Below, in pieces: positions 52,134 to 61,272 of a stretch of DNA of 64,000 nucleotides. The stretch's first letter is position 1. Each line of letters starts with the position of its first letter. The notes below the pieces were generated by a model. The model did not search any database and was not told where the DNA came from. It worked only from the letters and a program-made list of their open reading frames with translations. The position numbers and the translations under genes are program-made. The stretch is taken from NCBI GenBank assembly GCA_946549035.1, contig CAMNQH010000002.1, forward strand, positions 1-64,000. The letters run 5' to 3'. The DNA is from an uncultured Lachnospiraceae bacterium (GTDB lineage: Bacteria; Bacillota; Clostridia; Lachnospirales; Lachnospiraceae).

Positions 52134-52970
52134 ATGGGCTGGAAAAAGTATACGGGATGGTTGTTTTTATTACCGGGATTTTTGGGAGTATCGGTATTTT
52201 ACTTGATTCCCTTTCTGGATGTGGTACGGCGTTCCTTTACCCAGGCGGTAGGGGGAAAGTTTGTGGGATTGGCCAACTATCAGATGATTTTTGGAAATCA
52301 GGCGTTTTTAATGGCGGCAAAAAATACACTGCGGTTTGCCGCCGTATGCCTGCCGCTGCTTTTGGTAATTTCCCTGGGGATTGCAGTGCTTCTGCAGAAG
52401 CTGGAAGCATGGTCCGGCTTTTTGAAAGGAGCGTACCTGATTCCTCTGGCCATTCCGGCGGCCAGCGTGGTACTCTTGTGGAAACTGTTGTTTGACGGCC
52501 GGGGTATTTTAAACGGTATTTTGACGGCGGCGGGGCAGTCTGGTATCGATTGGATGAACACAGGAGCGTCTTTTGGGGTACTGGTATTTAGCTATATTTG
52601 GAAAAATTTAGGGTACGATGTGGTGCTTTGGATTGCCGGACTTTCCATGGTGCCAAAACAGGTGTATGAAGCGGCCCGGGTAGACGGGGCGGGAGAATGG
52701 CGGTGCTTTTTCTATATTACGTTGCCGGGGATCCGCCCCGCTGCATTTACCATTGTAGTGATTTCCTTTTTGAATTCCTTCAAGGTATTTCGAGAAGCGT
52801 ATCTGGTGGCCGGGAATTATCCTCAGGATGATATTTATTTGCTGCAGCATTTGTTTCAAAATTGGTTTCGGGAGCTTTCGGTGGATAAAATGGCCTCCGG
52901 GGCGGTAACCATGGCGGCGGTTATATTTTTCCTGGTCTGCCTGCTGCAAAAAAGCTGGGATCAAAAGTGA
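52134..52970 (+). CDS. ABC transporter permease (MalF/UgpA-like)
   Basis: A 278-residue permease with six hydrophobic segments. The N-terminus GWLFLLPGFLGVSVFYLIPFLDVVRRSFTQ is typical of carbohydrate permeases of the CUT1 class. The cytoplasmic coupling loop has YEAARVDGAGEWRCFFYITLPGIRP, the EAA motif that docks the ATPase. It forms a pair with the next permease and should work with the upstream binding protein. No ATPase gene is present in this cluster, so a shared MsmK-like ATPase encoded elsewhere is likely. Confidence 0.92.
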   Translation: MGWKKYTGWLFLLPGFLGVSVFYLIPFLDVVRRSFTQAVGGKFVGLANYQMIFGNQAFLMAAKNTLRFAAVCLPLLLVISLGIAVLLQKLEAWSGFLKGAYLIPLAIPAASVVLLWKLLFDGRGILNGILTAAGQSGIDWMNTGASFGVLVFSYIWKNLGYDVVLWIAGLSMVPKQVYEAARVDGAGEWRCFFYITLPGIRPAAFTIVVISFLNSFKVFREAYLVAGNYPQDDIYLLQHLFQNWFRELSVDKMASGAVTMAAVIFFLVCLLQKSWDQK

Positions 52971-52977
52971 GGGTTAC

Positions 52978-53862
52978 ATGGAAAAACAGGAATATAAGGC
53001 GTGTATGCATATGGGAAAAAGAATACAAAGAGCGGTTTGCCTGGGGGTGCTCTTAGCAATGGCTTTCTTGTCTTTGGGGCCTGTTGTATTTTTGATGGGA
53101 GGCAGCCTGATGGGAAGCAACGAGATGGAAGAATGCATTCGTCCGGTGCTCAGGGGAGGGGACGGCTACGCAGTATGGAAGCTGTTTCCTATGTATCCCA
53201 CTTTAAAGCATTTGGTAGAAGTATTCTTTGATTCGCCGGAATTTTTCCAGATGTTTTGGAATTCCATGAAAATTACGGCAGGGACTCTTTTGGGACAGCT
53301 ATTGGTTGGAATGCCTTCGGCCTGGGGTCTGGCGCATTATTCCTTTCCGGGAAAAAAAGCGGTTTACATGTTGTATATCGTGCTTATGATGATGCCGTTT
53401 CAGGTAACTATGCTTTCGGAATATCTTGTTTTGGATATGCTGGGTATCATGGATACGTTGTGGGCGGTTATTTTGCCGGGGGTCTTTTCTACCTTCTCCG
53501 TATTTATCATGTATCGATTTTTTTCCGGAATCCCGGATGCCATCATAGAAGCAGCCAGATGCGACGGAGCGGGGGAATTTCAGATTTTTTGGCGAATGGG
53601 AATTCCTCTGGGTTCTTCGGGGATTATTTCAGCCATGGTACTACAGTTTTTGGAGTGCTGGAATTTGATTGAGCAGCCGGTCACATTTTTAAAGACAAAA
53701 AGCCTTTGGCCCCTTTCCTTGTATTTGCCCCAAATCAGTATGGAGAAGGCGGGATTCGCTCTTTGTGCTTCCATGGTGACGCTGCTGCCGGCGCTTTTGG
53801 TATTTTTGGCCGGATCCGATTATCTGGAGCAGGGGATTACAGCTGCGGCAATAAAAGAATAA
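52978..53862 (+). CDS. ABC transporter permease (MalG/UgpE-like)
   Basis: A 294-residue permease with six hydrophobic segments. The EAA loop reads DAIIEAARCDGAGEFQIFWRMGIPLG, and the preceding GIMDTLWAVILPGVFSTFSVFIMYRFF helix is typical of MalG-type proteins. It begins 7 bases after its partner's stop. FQVTMLSEYLVLDMLG corresponds to the conserved loop in CUT1 permeases of this subgroup. It completes the membrane part of the importer. Confidence 0.92.
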   Translation: MEKQEYKACMHMGKRIQRAVCLGVLLAMAFLSLGPVVFLMGGSLMGSNEMEECIRPVLRGGDGYAVWKLFPMYPTLKHLVEVFFDSPEFFQMFWNSMKITAGTLLGQLLVGMPSAWGLAHYSFPGKKAVYMLYIVLMMMPFQVTMLSEYLVLDMLGIMDTLWAVILPGVFSTFSVFIMYRFFSGIPDAIIEAARCDGAGEFQIFWRMGIPLGSSGIISAMVLQFLECWNLIEQPVTFLKTKSLWPLSLYLPQISMEKAGFALCASMVTLLPALLVFLAGSDYLEQGITAAAIKE

Positions 53863-53931
53863 TGCGGGCAAAAAGAAAGGGCCGGATATAGTTGCCGGCT
53901 TGCACCGTCTTTCGAGCAGGAGTGAGAAATT

Positions 53932-55569
53932 TTGAATAGAAGAAAATGGAGTGTAAGAGAGCGTCTGTCCGGGTTTATGTATGCCAGGCATCAGGCGGCG
54001 ATAGAAGAGAAAAGCAATGTAATAGAGGATAAAAAGCGGAACTGGAAAAGCGGGGCTTTGAAGGGGTTTGCGGCCTTGCTAATAGTAATGATGGCGTTTA
54101 CGGTGATATCCAGGGGAGCCGCATCTTTTTCGGTGGTTCAGGTGGAAGTTGAGACGCCGGCTCCCAGGAAGATTGAGCATATTGTAAGGGGACAAGGAAC
54201 CGTGGAAAAGAACCGGGAGCTGGCAGTTTGGACCCAGCCGGATATTCTGGTAAAGACGATTTATGTCAGCATTGGGGAGACGGTGCGTCAAGGAGATATG
54301 CTGGCCTTATTGGAGCCTGAAAGTATAGAAGAGGAAATTGAAAAGCTGGAGCATGAGATCCAAATCCTAAAGCTGCAAAATGAAGCGGCAGGGAGCGTCG
54401 CGGCCAAAGAACAGCAGGGAAGGGACATGGAACGGCAGCGGGCCCAGGAGGATTATAACAGGACTATGGAAGAGCAGGGAAATCTGGTGGCTCAGGCGGA
54501 AGAGGATTTGCGCCGGGCCCAGGATGCGCTGTCGGCCTTTGACCAGAGACAGGAAGCCTTGTCTCAGGAGCCTGTGAAAGCTCCAGACGACGTTGCAATA
54601 CCAGAGTTGGAAAAACCGGACATAAAGAACCAGCAGGATAGTTTTGAAGATATAGAAGGCGTGGGTGTAGCTCCGGACGCCGTACCGGATGATCACAGCG
54701 AGCCTGATCAGGAATCTGACGGAGAACCGGATGCTGCTGAAACCAATAGTGAAGCTCAGCAAAATCAGGCAGAGATAGAGCGGGCCGCCCTGGAAGAAGC
54801 AGCGCGCCTGGCCTACCGTGCATTTGAAGAAGCTTTACGGAGCCAGGAAAAAGCCAGGACGGAAGCGGCCCGCCGCATAGAGGATGCCAAAACAGGCGGC
54901 ACAATAGACAATACTTCCCAGATCAATGGGATTACTATAGAGGATAAATTAAAAGAGCAGCATAAGTTAAAGGAACTGAAAGAAAACGGAGGCTCTATTC
55001 TTGCTCCGGTGGACGGCGTCATTACCCAGATGAATATTGTAACCGGACAGCGTACAACGGATACGGCGGCCTTTACCATGGCGGATATTACTTCCGGGAT
55101 GCGCTATGTCGCCCAAATCGAAGAAGAGGATGCAAAATACCTTGCAACAGGAGACGGCGTAAGCTTACAAGCAGGCGGGAAAAAACATTCGGATCTTCAA
55201 GTGCTGACTATGGAACCGGATGGAGAAAAGGAAATGGTTACCGTAACCGTTTTGTTGGAGCAGGGAATCTTGTCCATAGGGGATACGGCATCCCTGGAGG
55301 CAGTAAAACAATCGGATACTTATCCCATGACGCTGCCCATTGGAGCGATTCATTCCGAAAACGGAAAGAATTTCGTTTATGTATTGGAAGAAGAGGAAAC
55401 AGTACTGGGTACGCAGCTGACAGTTCGCCGTGCAGATGTGACGGTAGAGGAACAAAACGGCCAGTATGCGGCAGTTACATCAGAACTGCTTTCAGAGAGC
55501 TCCCAGGTGGTTACAGACAGTGACGGATTGATTCAGGCAGGCGATCGCGTACGCCTGCGGGAATTATGA
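53932..55569 (+). CDS. MacA/HlyD-like membrane fusion (adaptor) protein
   Basis: A 545-residue adaptor. A basic cytoplasmic N-terminus precedes one membrane helix (about residues 44-62). A lipoyl-like half-motif (IVRGQGTVEKNRELAVWTQPDILVKTIYVSIGETVRQGDMLALL) and a long Glu/Gln-rich coiled coil (about 120-335, with an acidic low-complexity insert) follow. The second lipoyl half (GGSILAPVDGVITQMNIVTG) and a barrel domain complete it. The start is a TTG with AGGAG nine bases upstream. Its stop overlaps the next gene by four bases. In Gram-positives such proteins accompany MacB-type exporters, but no complete one is encoded here. Confidence 0.85.
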   Translation: MNRRKWSVRERLSGFMYARHQAAIEEKSNVIEDKKRNWKSGALKGFAALLIVMMAFTVISRGAASFSVVQVEVETPAPRKIEHIVRGQGTVEKNRELAVWTQPDILVKTIYVSIGETVRQGDMLALLEPESIEEEIEKLEHEIQILKLQNEAAGSVAAKEQQGRDMERQRAQEDYNRTMEEQGNLVAQAEEDLRRAQDALSAFDQRQEALSQEPVKAPDDVAIPELEKPDIKNQQDSFEDIEGVGVAPDAVPDDHSEPDQESDGEPDAAETNSEAQQNQAEIERAALEEAARLAYRAFEEALRSQEKARTEAARRIEDAKTGGTIDNTSQINGITIEDKLKEQHKLKELKENGGSILAPVDGVITQMNIVTGQRTTDTAAFTMADITSGMRYVAQIEEEDAKYLATGDGVSLQAGGKKHSDLQVLTMEPDGEKEMVTVTVLLEQGILSIGDTASLEAVKQSDTYPMTLPIGAIHSENGKNFVYVLEEEETVLGTQLTVRRADVTVEEQNGQYAAVTSELLSESSQVVTDSDGLIQAGDRVRLREL

Positions 55570-56438
55570 AAAAATATGCCGGGCAGATACTGTGGGTGTT
55601 CTGCCTGGCTCTGGCCGTAGCTGCAATTTGGAAGGGAAAGATAATGTCAAACCGGGCCGGGCAGTATGCGGAGCATGTAACGCTGTTATTGCAGGAGCCC
55701 GTGGATGAAAACACGATGGAAATGATGAGAGAACTGGAACGGACGCAGGGAGAGGAAGTATCCTTTACGGCCTGGAAGGAAGAAAAAGATGAAAGGGTTC
55801 AGGCGGAAGAAACAGGAAAAAGTACATGGGCCAGTTTGCTGTGTATTTCTGGCCCCTCAGAATTGCTTCTACCCTATGGGAAGAACCTGCCGCGGGAAGA
55901 TTTGGAGGGATGTCTTATGGATGCGGATACGGCCGTGGAACTGTTCGGCAGCCCCAGGGCGGAAGGAATGACTATCCTGGCAGAAGGGAAAAAAAGAGTG
56001 ATACGGGGAGTCTTTTCCTCTCCCAAACGTTTGATTATTGTCCAGGGAGTTGGAAGCGGGCAGGAAGGGTTTCGCCGAATTACATTGCAGCGTATGTGGC
56101 GGCAGCCCATAAAAGCTTTGGGGGAAGAATTTTTGATGCGTCATGGCCTGAACGGCTCTCTGCTGCGATGGGATTTGGTAGGGGGACTTTCCTGGATACA
56201 GGAGCTGATTCCGGGAAAATGGTCTGACTTTTCAGGCTGGATAAAAAACCTCCAGGAGAAATCCAAAGAACTGGAGCTAATTGCCAGGACGGAAAAAGGG
56301 ACTCTGGAGCTGGAGTATTTGAGACTGGAAAAAAAAGGGGTTCTTTGTCTGATTTTAGGAGGAATCCTGGTTTGGGGGGAGGCTTTTGCTTTGCTTGGAA
56401 GTATTTCAACTAAAAAATTTTTGCAAACAATGTATTGA
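55566..56438 (+). CDS. MacB-periplasmic-core-like membrane protein without FtsX permease part
   Basis: A 290-residue protein with one N-terminal (about 7-24) and one C-terminal (about 263-280) membrane helix. The outer part includes CLMDADTAVELFGSPRAEGMTILAEGKKRVIRGVFSSPKRLIIVQG, which resembles the MacB periplasmic core (a start helix, then the GxxVxVxGxxxxVxGV turn). The FtsX triple-helix domain is absent. It is translationally coupled to the MacA-like adaptor. It may be a truncated exporter relic or a specialised partner. The assignment is tentative. Confidence 0.55.
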   Translation: MKKYAGQILWVFCLALAVAAIWKGKIMSNRAGQYAEHVTLLLQEPVDENTMEMMRELERTQGEEVSFTAWKEEKDERVQAEETGKSTWASLLCISGPSELLLPYGKNLPREDLEGCLMDADTAVELFGSPRAEGMTILAEGKKRVIRGVFSSPKRLIIVQGVGSGQEGFRRITLQRMWRQPIKALGEEFLMRHGLNGSLLRWDLVGGLSWIQELIPGKWSDFSGWIKNLQEKSKELELIARTEKGTLELEYLRLEKKGVLCLILGGILVWGEAFALLGSISTKKFLQTMY

Positions 56439-56465
56439 CTCCTACCTTACGTTATAGTTTAAGAT
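56435..56465 (+). promoter_or_regulatory. MerR-type promoter with 19-base spacer
   Basis: TTGACT (56435-56440) and TAAGAT (56460-56465) are 19 bases apart, the over-long spacing that MerR activators correct, and CCTACCTTACGTTATAG in the spacer has partial dyad symmetry. The -35 element overlaps the stop codon of the preceding gene. Confidence 0.6.
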
Positions 56466-56490
56466 AATATTATGGGAGGAGGAGAGAAGC

Positions 56491-57231
56491 ATGAGAACGG
56501 TACATGAAGTGAGCAAGCTGACAGGAGTGAGTATACGCACTTTGCAATATTACGACAAGATCGGACTGCTGCCCCCAGCAGACTATTCCGCATCCGGTTA
56601 CCGGCTGTATGACGATACGGCTTTGGAAAAGCTTCAGCAGATTTTATTGTTCCGTGAATTGGAATTTTCTTTAAAAGAAATCAAACAAATTCTGGATGCC
56701 CCTGACTTTGACCGAAACCGGGCATTGGAGCAGCAGATTGAACTGTTGACCCTCAAACGGGAGCATCTGGATCATTTGATTACCTTCGCCCGTGGAATTC
56801 AGATGATAGGAGTGAAGACATTGGATTTTTCAGCATTTGATACAAGTAAAATGGATGAATATGCGCGGCAGGCCAAAGCAACCTGGGGGAATACCCCGGA
56901 GTATAAGGAATTTCAAAAACGTGCCGGGAAGTGGACCAAGGAACAGGAGCAGGACATAGAGCAGGAATTTATGAAGTTGTTTCGAGAATTTGGAGACATG
57001 CGGTCATACGATCCGGCCTCTTTAAAGGTGCAAAATCAGGTTCAAAGGCTGCAGGAGTATATCGAAGTGCATTTTTATCCTTGCAGCATGGAAATATTGG
57101 CGGGCCTGGGGCAGATGTATGCCGGAGGCGGAGCCATGACGGAGCAGATTGACCGGGTAGGAGGAGCTGGAACCGGAGAATTTGCAGGAGAGGCGATCCA
57201 GATTTATGTGAAGGAGAGTCAGAGCCGATAA
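56491..57231 (+). CDS. MerR family regulator with TipAS-like ligand domain
   Basis: A 246-residue regulator. The N-terminal HTH and wing read TVHEVSKLTGVSIRTLQYYDKIGLLPPADYSASGYRLYDDTALEKLQQILLFRELEFSLKEI-like MerR sequence, then a coiled-coil dimerisation helix to about residue 110. The C-terminal part (WGNTPEYKEFQKRAGKWTKEQEQDIEQEFM and onward) matches the TipAS antibiotic-recognition domain. TipAL-type proteins sense cyclic thiopeptides and multidrug ligands. It is probably autoregulated through the 19-base-spacer promoter just upstream. Confidence 0.9.
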   Translation: MRTVHEVSKLTGVSIRTLQYYDKIGLLPPADYSASGYRLYDDTALEKLQQILLFRELEFSLKEIKQILDAPDFDRNRALEQQIELLTLKREHLDHLITFARGIQMIGVKTLDFSAFDTSKMDEYARQAKATWGNTPEYKEFQKRAGKWTKEQEQDIEQEFMKLFREFGDMRSYDPASLKVQNQVQRLQEYIEVHFYPCSMEILAGLGQMYAGGGAMTEQIDRVGGAGTGEFAGEAIQIYVKESQSR

Positions 57232-57244
57232 AAATAATTGCCGG

Positions 57245-57274
57245 TTGTAAATGAGTGTTTAAGCATGTTACAAT
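57245..57274 (+). promoter_or_regulatory. Candidate promoter of the formate/nitrite-type channel gene
   Basis: TTGTAA (57245-57250) and TACAAT (57269-57274) with an 18-base spacer lie 26 bases before the channel gene's ATG. Confidence 0.5.
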
Positions 57275-57300
57275 AGCTTCAGAAGGAGAGAAAGAAGCAA

Positions 57301-57924
57301 ATGAAGAAATATGTGGAAACATTTTTACTTGCAGCCGGGGCCGGAATTGCCATTGCAATAGGCGGAACGGTTTACTTATCCATGGAAAACCGGATTCTGG
57401 GGGCGTTGTTGTTTACCGTGGGATTATATTTGATTGTTACCAGCGGCCTGAATCTCTATACAGGGAAAATTGGGTATCTCCCGGAGCAGGGCAGGGGATA
57501 TCTTCCCTTTTTGCTGGTGGTTTGGCTGGGAAATCTGGCTGGAACGTTTCTTGGGGCCAAAGCTCTGCTATGTACCAGAATCGGAAATATCGCAGAAGAT
57601 GCCCGGGGTATTTGCCAGGGGAAAATGTCTGACAGCCCCGGAAGCATGTTTTTACTGGGGATATTTTGCGGGATTCTTATGTATGGCGCAGTGGATGGGT
57701 ATAAAAAAACGAAGAATCCTCTGATTTTATTTTTATGCGTGGGAGTGTTCATCTTGTCTGGATTTGAACATTGCGTTGCCAATATGTTTTACTTTTCCCT
57801 GGCTCATGCATGGTCTCCCAAGGCGTTTTTATATTTGGTGATTGTGACTTTGGGCAACAGTGCGGGAGGCGTGCTTCTTCCCCTGCTTCATATAGGAGAT
57901 TTTTGGAAAAAAGGAGAAAAGTGA
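57301..57924 (+). CDS. Formate/nitrite transporter (FNT) family channel
   Basis: A compact 207-residue FNT protein with about six hydrophobic segments. The conserved SGFEHCVANMFYF block carries the central His of the pore, and GNLAGTFLGAKAL matches the second FNT signature. The protein is shorter than FocA (about 285 residues), with reduced termini and loops. Such channels pass small monovalent anions such as formate, nitrite, acetate or hydrosulfide; which one cannot be told. The GH43 gene starts one base after its stop, so they may share a transcript. Confidence 0.88.
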   Translation: MKKYVETFLLAAGAGIAIAIGGTVYLSMENRILGALLFTVGLYLIVTSGLNLYTGKIGYLPEQGRGYLPFLLVVWLGNLAGTFLGAKALLCTRIGNIAEDARGICQGKMSDSPGSMFLLGIFCGILMYGAVDGYKKTKNPLILFLCVGVFILSGFEHCVANMFYFSLAHAWSPKAFLYLVIVTLGNSAGGVLLPLLHIGDFWKKGEK

Positions 57925-57925
57925 A

Positions 57926-59566
57926 ATGAATAAGCCTAAGATTAGGAACCCCATTTTGCCGGGATTCTATCCGGATCCTTCGATTTGCCGGGTGGGAGAG
58001 GATTTTTATATGGTCTGCTCCAGTTTTGAACTATATCCGGGAATTCCTGTATTTCATAGCAAGGATTTGGCAAACTGGGAACAATTAGGATATGCGATGC
58101 ACCGGGAAAATGGATTTCATGTGGAGGCTAATATTTATGCCGGAGGAGTGATGGCCCCTACGATTCGCTATCATAAAGGCACGTTTTATATCATAAACGC
58201 CAATTTTTGCGATCAGGGCAATTTTATTGTTACCGCAACAGATCCGGCCGGGCCTTGGTCGAAGCCTTTTTGGCTGACAGACGTTCCGGGAATTGACGCG
58301 TCGTTATTTTTTGACGAGGATGGAAAGGCTTATGTGATTGGAACCGGGGATGTGGTAAAACGGGCGGACGGCGCCATGGAGCGAGGCATCTGGATTTGTG
58401 AATTTGACGTTGAGAAAATGAAGACAGTAGGAGAGCCTGCTGCCATTTGGGATTCGGCTCTGCGCCATGCCGCCTCCCCGGAAGCTCCCCATATTTATAA
58501 GGTAGGGGAGTATTATTATCTGGTGATTGCAGAGGGTGGCACGGAGCATTACCATGCGGTCACAGTGGCCAGGAGTAAGGAGCTGAAGGGCTGGTATGAG
58601 GGGAATCCGGCCAATCCGGTTATGACCCATCGGCAGTTTGGGTTTACCTATCCCATTGCCAATGCGGGTCACGCGGATTTGGTGGAGACTTCTGCCGGGG
58701 AATGGTATGCAGTGCTTTTGGCCTCCAGGACAATCGAAGGGATTCATAAGAACCTGGGCAGGGAGACTTATATTTGTCCCGTTGTCTGGGAGCGGGGATG
58801 GCCGGTATTTAGCCCTGAAAGCGGGAAAATTGACTGGGAATATCCGGCTGCCAGGGATCTTACCTGGACGGAATATGAACCGGAGCCAGAATGGGATGGA
58901 TTTGATATAAAAAGGCTTGCGCTTTACTGGAGCTTCTGGGGTACGCCTTATGAGGATTTTTATCGTATCTCGGACAGCAGCCTGAAGCTGAGATGCCTGA
59001 GGCGCTCTTTGTCTGCGCCCCTGTTGCCCTTAAGCATGGAATCGGAAAAAATATACGATAATTGCGTGAGTTTTTTGGGCAGAAGGCAGCGTCATGTGGA
59101 CTTTAAAGCGGCTTTACAGATGCGTTTTTTGCCAGAAGGAAAGGAAAGCGCCGGCTTGGCCGTACTCCAGGCAAGTAATCATCAATTCCGTCTGGAACGG
59201 GTGCAGGAGAAAGGCGTACAGCTGCTTCGGCTGGTACTTGTGACGGCGGATTTTGAAATTCCCCCCTATTTGCCAGGCTTTACCAGCGTAACTCATGAGA
59301 CGGTGCTGGCTCAAACGCCCTGGGCGGAGGAGGAAGTGGTGTTAAAGCTTTGTGCCCGAGGGCAGGATTATGGATTTTATTATGGGAAGAACATGGAAGC
59401 GTTAGTTCCCTTGTACGAACATGGAGACGCAAAGCGGATCAATCCAGAAAAAGTAGGCGGAATGGTAGGCACATTGCTTGGAATGTTTGCCAGTGGTAAT
59501 GGGACAGAGAGCGGGAATGAGGCGTCTTTTGACTGGTTTTTGTATCAGGAAATGAAGCAGCGGTAA
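57926..59566 (+). CDS. Glycoside hydrolase family 43 (beta-xylosidase/arabinofuranosidase type)
   Basis: A 546-residue GH43 enzyme. The five-bladed propeller holds the catalytic base Asp17 in PGFYPDPSICR, the pKa-modulating Asp124 in PGIDASLFFDEDG, and the acid Glu186 in SPEAPHIYKVGEYYYL. The C-terminal domain (about 330-546) is the XynB-type beta-sandwich. There is no signal peptide, so it should act in the cytoplasm on imported xylo- or arabino-oligosaccharides. Downstream lies a 5'-truncated gene whose frame begins inside the GH43 end. Confidence 0.92.
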   Translation: MNKPKIRNPILPGFYPDPSICRVGEDFYMVCSSFELYPGIPVFHSKDLANWEQLGYAMHRENGFHVEANIYAGGVMAPTIRYHKGTFYIINANFCDQGNFIVTATDPAGPWSKPFWLTDVPGIDASLFFDEDGKAYVIGTGDVVKRADGAMERGIWICEFDVEKMKTVGEPAAIWDSALRHAASPEAPHIYKVGEYYYLVIAEGGTEHYHAVTVARSKELKGWYEGNPANPVMTHRQFGFTYPIANAGHADLVETSAGEWYAVLLASRTIEGIHKNLGRETYICPVVWERGWPVFSPESGKIDWEYPAARDLTWTEYEPEPEWDGFDIKRLALYWSFWGTPYEDFYRISDSSLKLRCLRRSLSAPLLPLSMESEKIYDNCVSFLGRRQRHVDFKAALQMRFLPEGKESAGLAVLQASNHQFRLERVQEKGVQLLRLVLVTADFEIPPYLPGFTSVTHETVLAQTPWAEEEVVLKLCARGQDYGFYYGKNMEALVPLYEHGDAKRINPEKVGGMVGTLLGMFASGNGTESGNEASFDWFLYQEMKQR

Positions 59567-61197
59567 AGGAAGGAGCGCCGGATGGCACGTACAGTTGGGA
59601 TAGGAGTGATGAGGTAACGCTTTTAGCCCGTCCCCGGCGTTTTGGAAAAACACTGGCGGTAAGTATGATAGAACATTTCTTTTCTATACGGTATGCCAAG
59701 GAAAGCAGTTTGTTTGAAGGCCTTTCGGTGTGGAACGAGGACTCCTATCGTGCACTCCAGGGAAGCTATCCGGTAATCAGTCTGTCCTTTGCCAATGTAA
59801 AAGAACAGACCTATAAAGGGGCAAAACGAAAAATATGCCAGCTGCTGGTGAACCTGTATGTGGAGAACCATTTTTTGCTGGAAAGCGGCGTTTTGGAGGA
59901 GAAGGACAAAGATTTTTTTCATCGGGTGGATGTAGACATGGAGGCAGGGGATGCAGCTATGGCTATTTATCAGCTTTCCAGCTATTTATATCGCTACTAT
60001 GGAAAAAAAGTAATTCTTCTTTTGGATGAATACGATACTCCCATGCAAGAAGCCTATATAAATGGGTATTGGGAGGAATTTGCAGGATTTATCAGGAGCT
60101 TGTTTCATGCTTCTTTTAAAACGAATCCATGGCTGGAGCGGGGGTTGATGACAGGAATTACCAGGGTTAGTAAGGAATCCGTATTTTCTGATTTAAATAA
60201 TTTAGAGGTAGTGGCTACAACGTCACAGAAATATGCAGGATGTTTTGGATTTACGGAGAAAGAAGTATTTGCAGCAATGGATGAATTCGGGCTTGCCAAT
60301 AAGGAAGAGGTAAGATTTTGGTACGATGGTTTTGCATTCGGGGACTTACAGGATATCTATAATCCTTGGTCTATTTTGAATTACTTGGATAAAAAGAAAT
60401 TTGCCGCCTATTGGGCAAATACCAGCGGTAACAGCCTGGTGGGGAAATTGCTGCGGGAAGGAAGCAAGGATATGAAACTTGCTTTTGAAAAACTGCTGAT
60501 GGGAGGGCGGCTGAGGGCCCCAGTAGATGAACAGATTGTTTACGATCAGCTTGATCAGGAGGAAGAGGCGGTATGGAGTTTGCTTTTGGCTATCGGGTAT
60601 TTGAAGGTGGTTGCATGTCAGGAATTTAGCGATAGATGGGATATGATTCTTCCGGAGTATGAATTAGAATTGACCAACTTTGAGGTGAAGGTGATGTTCC
60701 GGGGAATGGTTCGAAGTTGGTTTGGTAAAACGGCGTCCGATTATAATGGTTTTGTCCAGGCTTTGTTGCAGGGGGATTTGGATGCCATGAATGGATATAT
60801 CAACCGAGTTTCCCAAAAAACATTTAGCTTCTTTGATACAGGAAGTGCATCCGGAGAAAGCGCTGAACCGGAGCGTTTTTATCATGGGTTTGTATTGGGA
60901 CTGATTGTAGAACTGCAGAATCGGTATGAAATTACCTCAAACCGGGAAAGCGGTTTTGGGCGTTATGACGTAATGTTAAGGCCCCGGGAATTAAAGGAGG
61001 ATGCAATTATTATGGAATTTAAAGTGCATAATCCAAAACGGGAAGAAAATCTTGAAAAAACGGTGGAAAAAGCATTGATTCAAATTGAGGAAAAACAGTA
61101 TGAAGCCTCCCTTGTGGAAGCAGGTATTCCCAAAGAACGGATTCGGAAATATGGATTTGCTTTTGAAGGGAAAAACGTGTTCATTGGGCAGGGATGA
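59533..61197 (+). pseudogene. 5'-truncated AAA-ATPase-like/PD-(D/E)XK nuclease family gene
   Basis: The frame encodes an ATPase-like protein of the DUF1703 family. LLARPRRFGKT (codons from about 59620) is its P-loop, LLLDEYDTPMQEAY is the Walker B block, and a C-terminal PD-(D/E)XK domain carries FGRYDVML and IIMEFKV. The P-loop lies upstream of the first ATG at 59665, and no ATG, GTG or TTG occurs in frame between the stop at 59530 and that ATG. The usual N-terminal YxDKT segment is also missing. Either the gene lost its 5' end, or translation starts after the P-loop and gives a defective product. Confidence 0.7.
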
Positions 61198-61272
61198 TTC
61201 GTTGGAGCCTAGCTCGGCGGCTCAATTATAAAATTACGTTGCTGGAATAGACGGTTTTTTCCGAAAAAGGAG

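Noticed and set aside
53863..53931. Hairpin GCCGG/GCCGGC between the second permease and the adaptor gene
   Set aside because: Only five paired bases and no T-run; probably not a terminator, so the cluster can be one transcript.
61198..61272. Terminator between the truncated nuclease gene and the repair methyltransferase gene
   Set aside because: Only a weak TTTTT/AAAAA pairing is visible; no stable stem.
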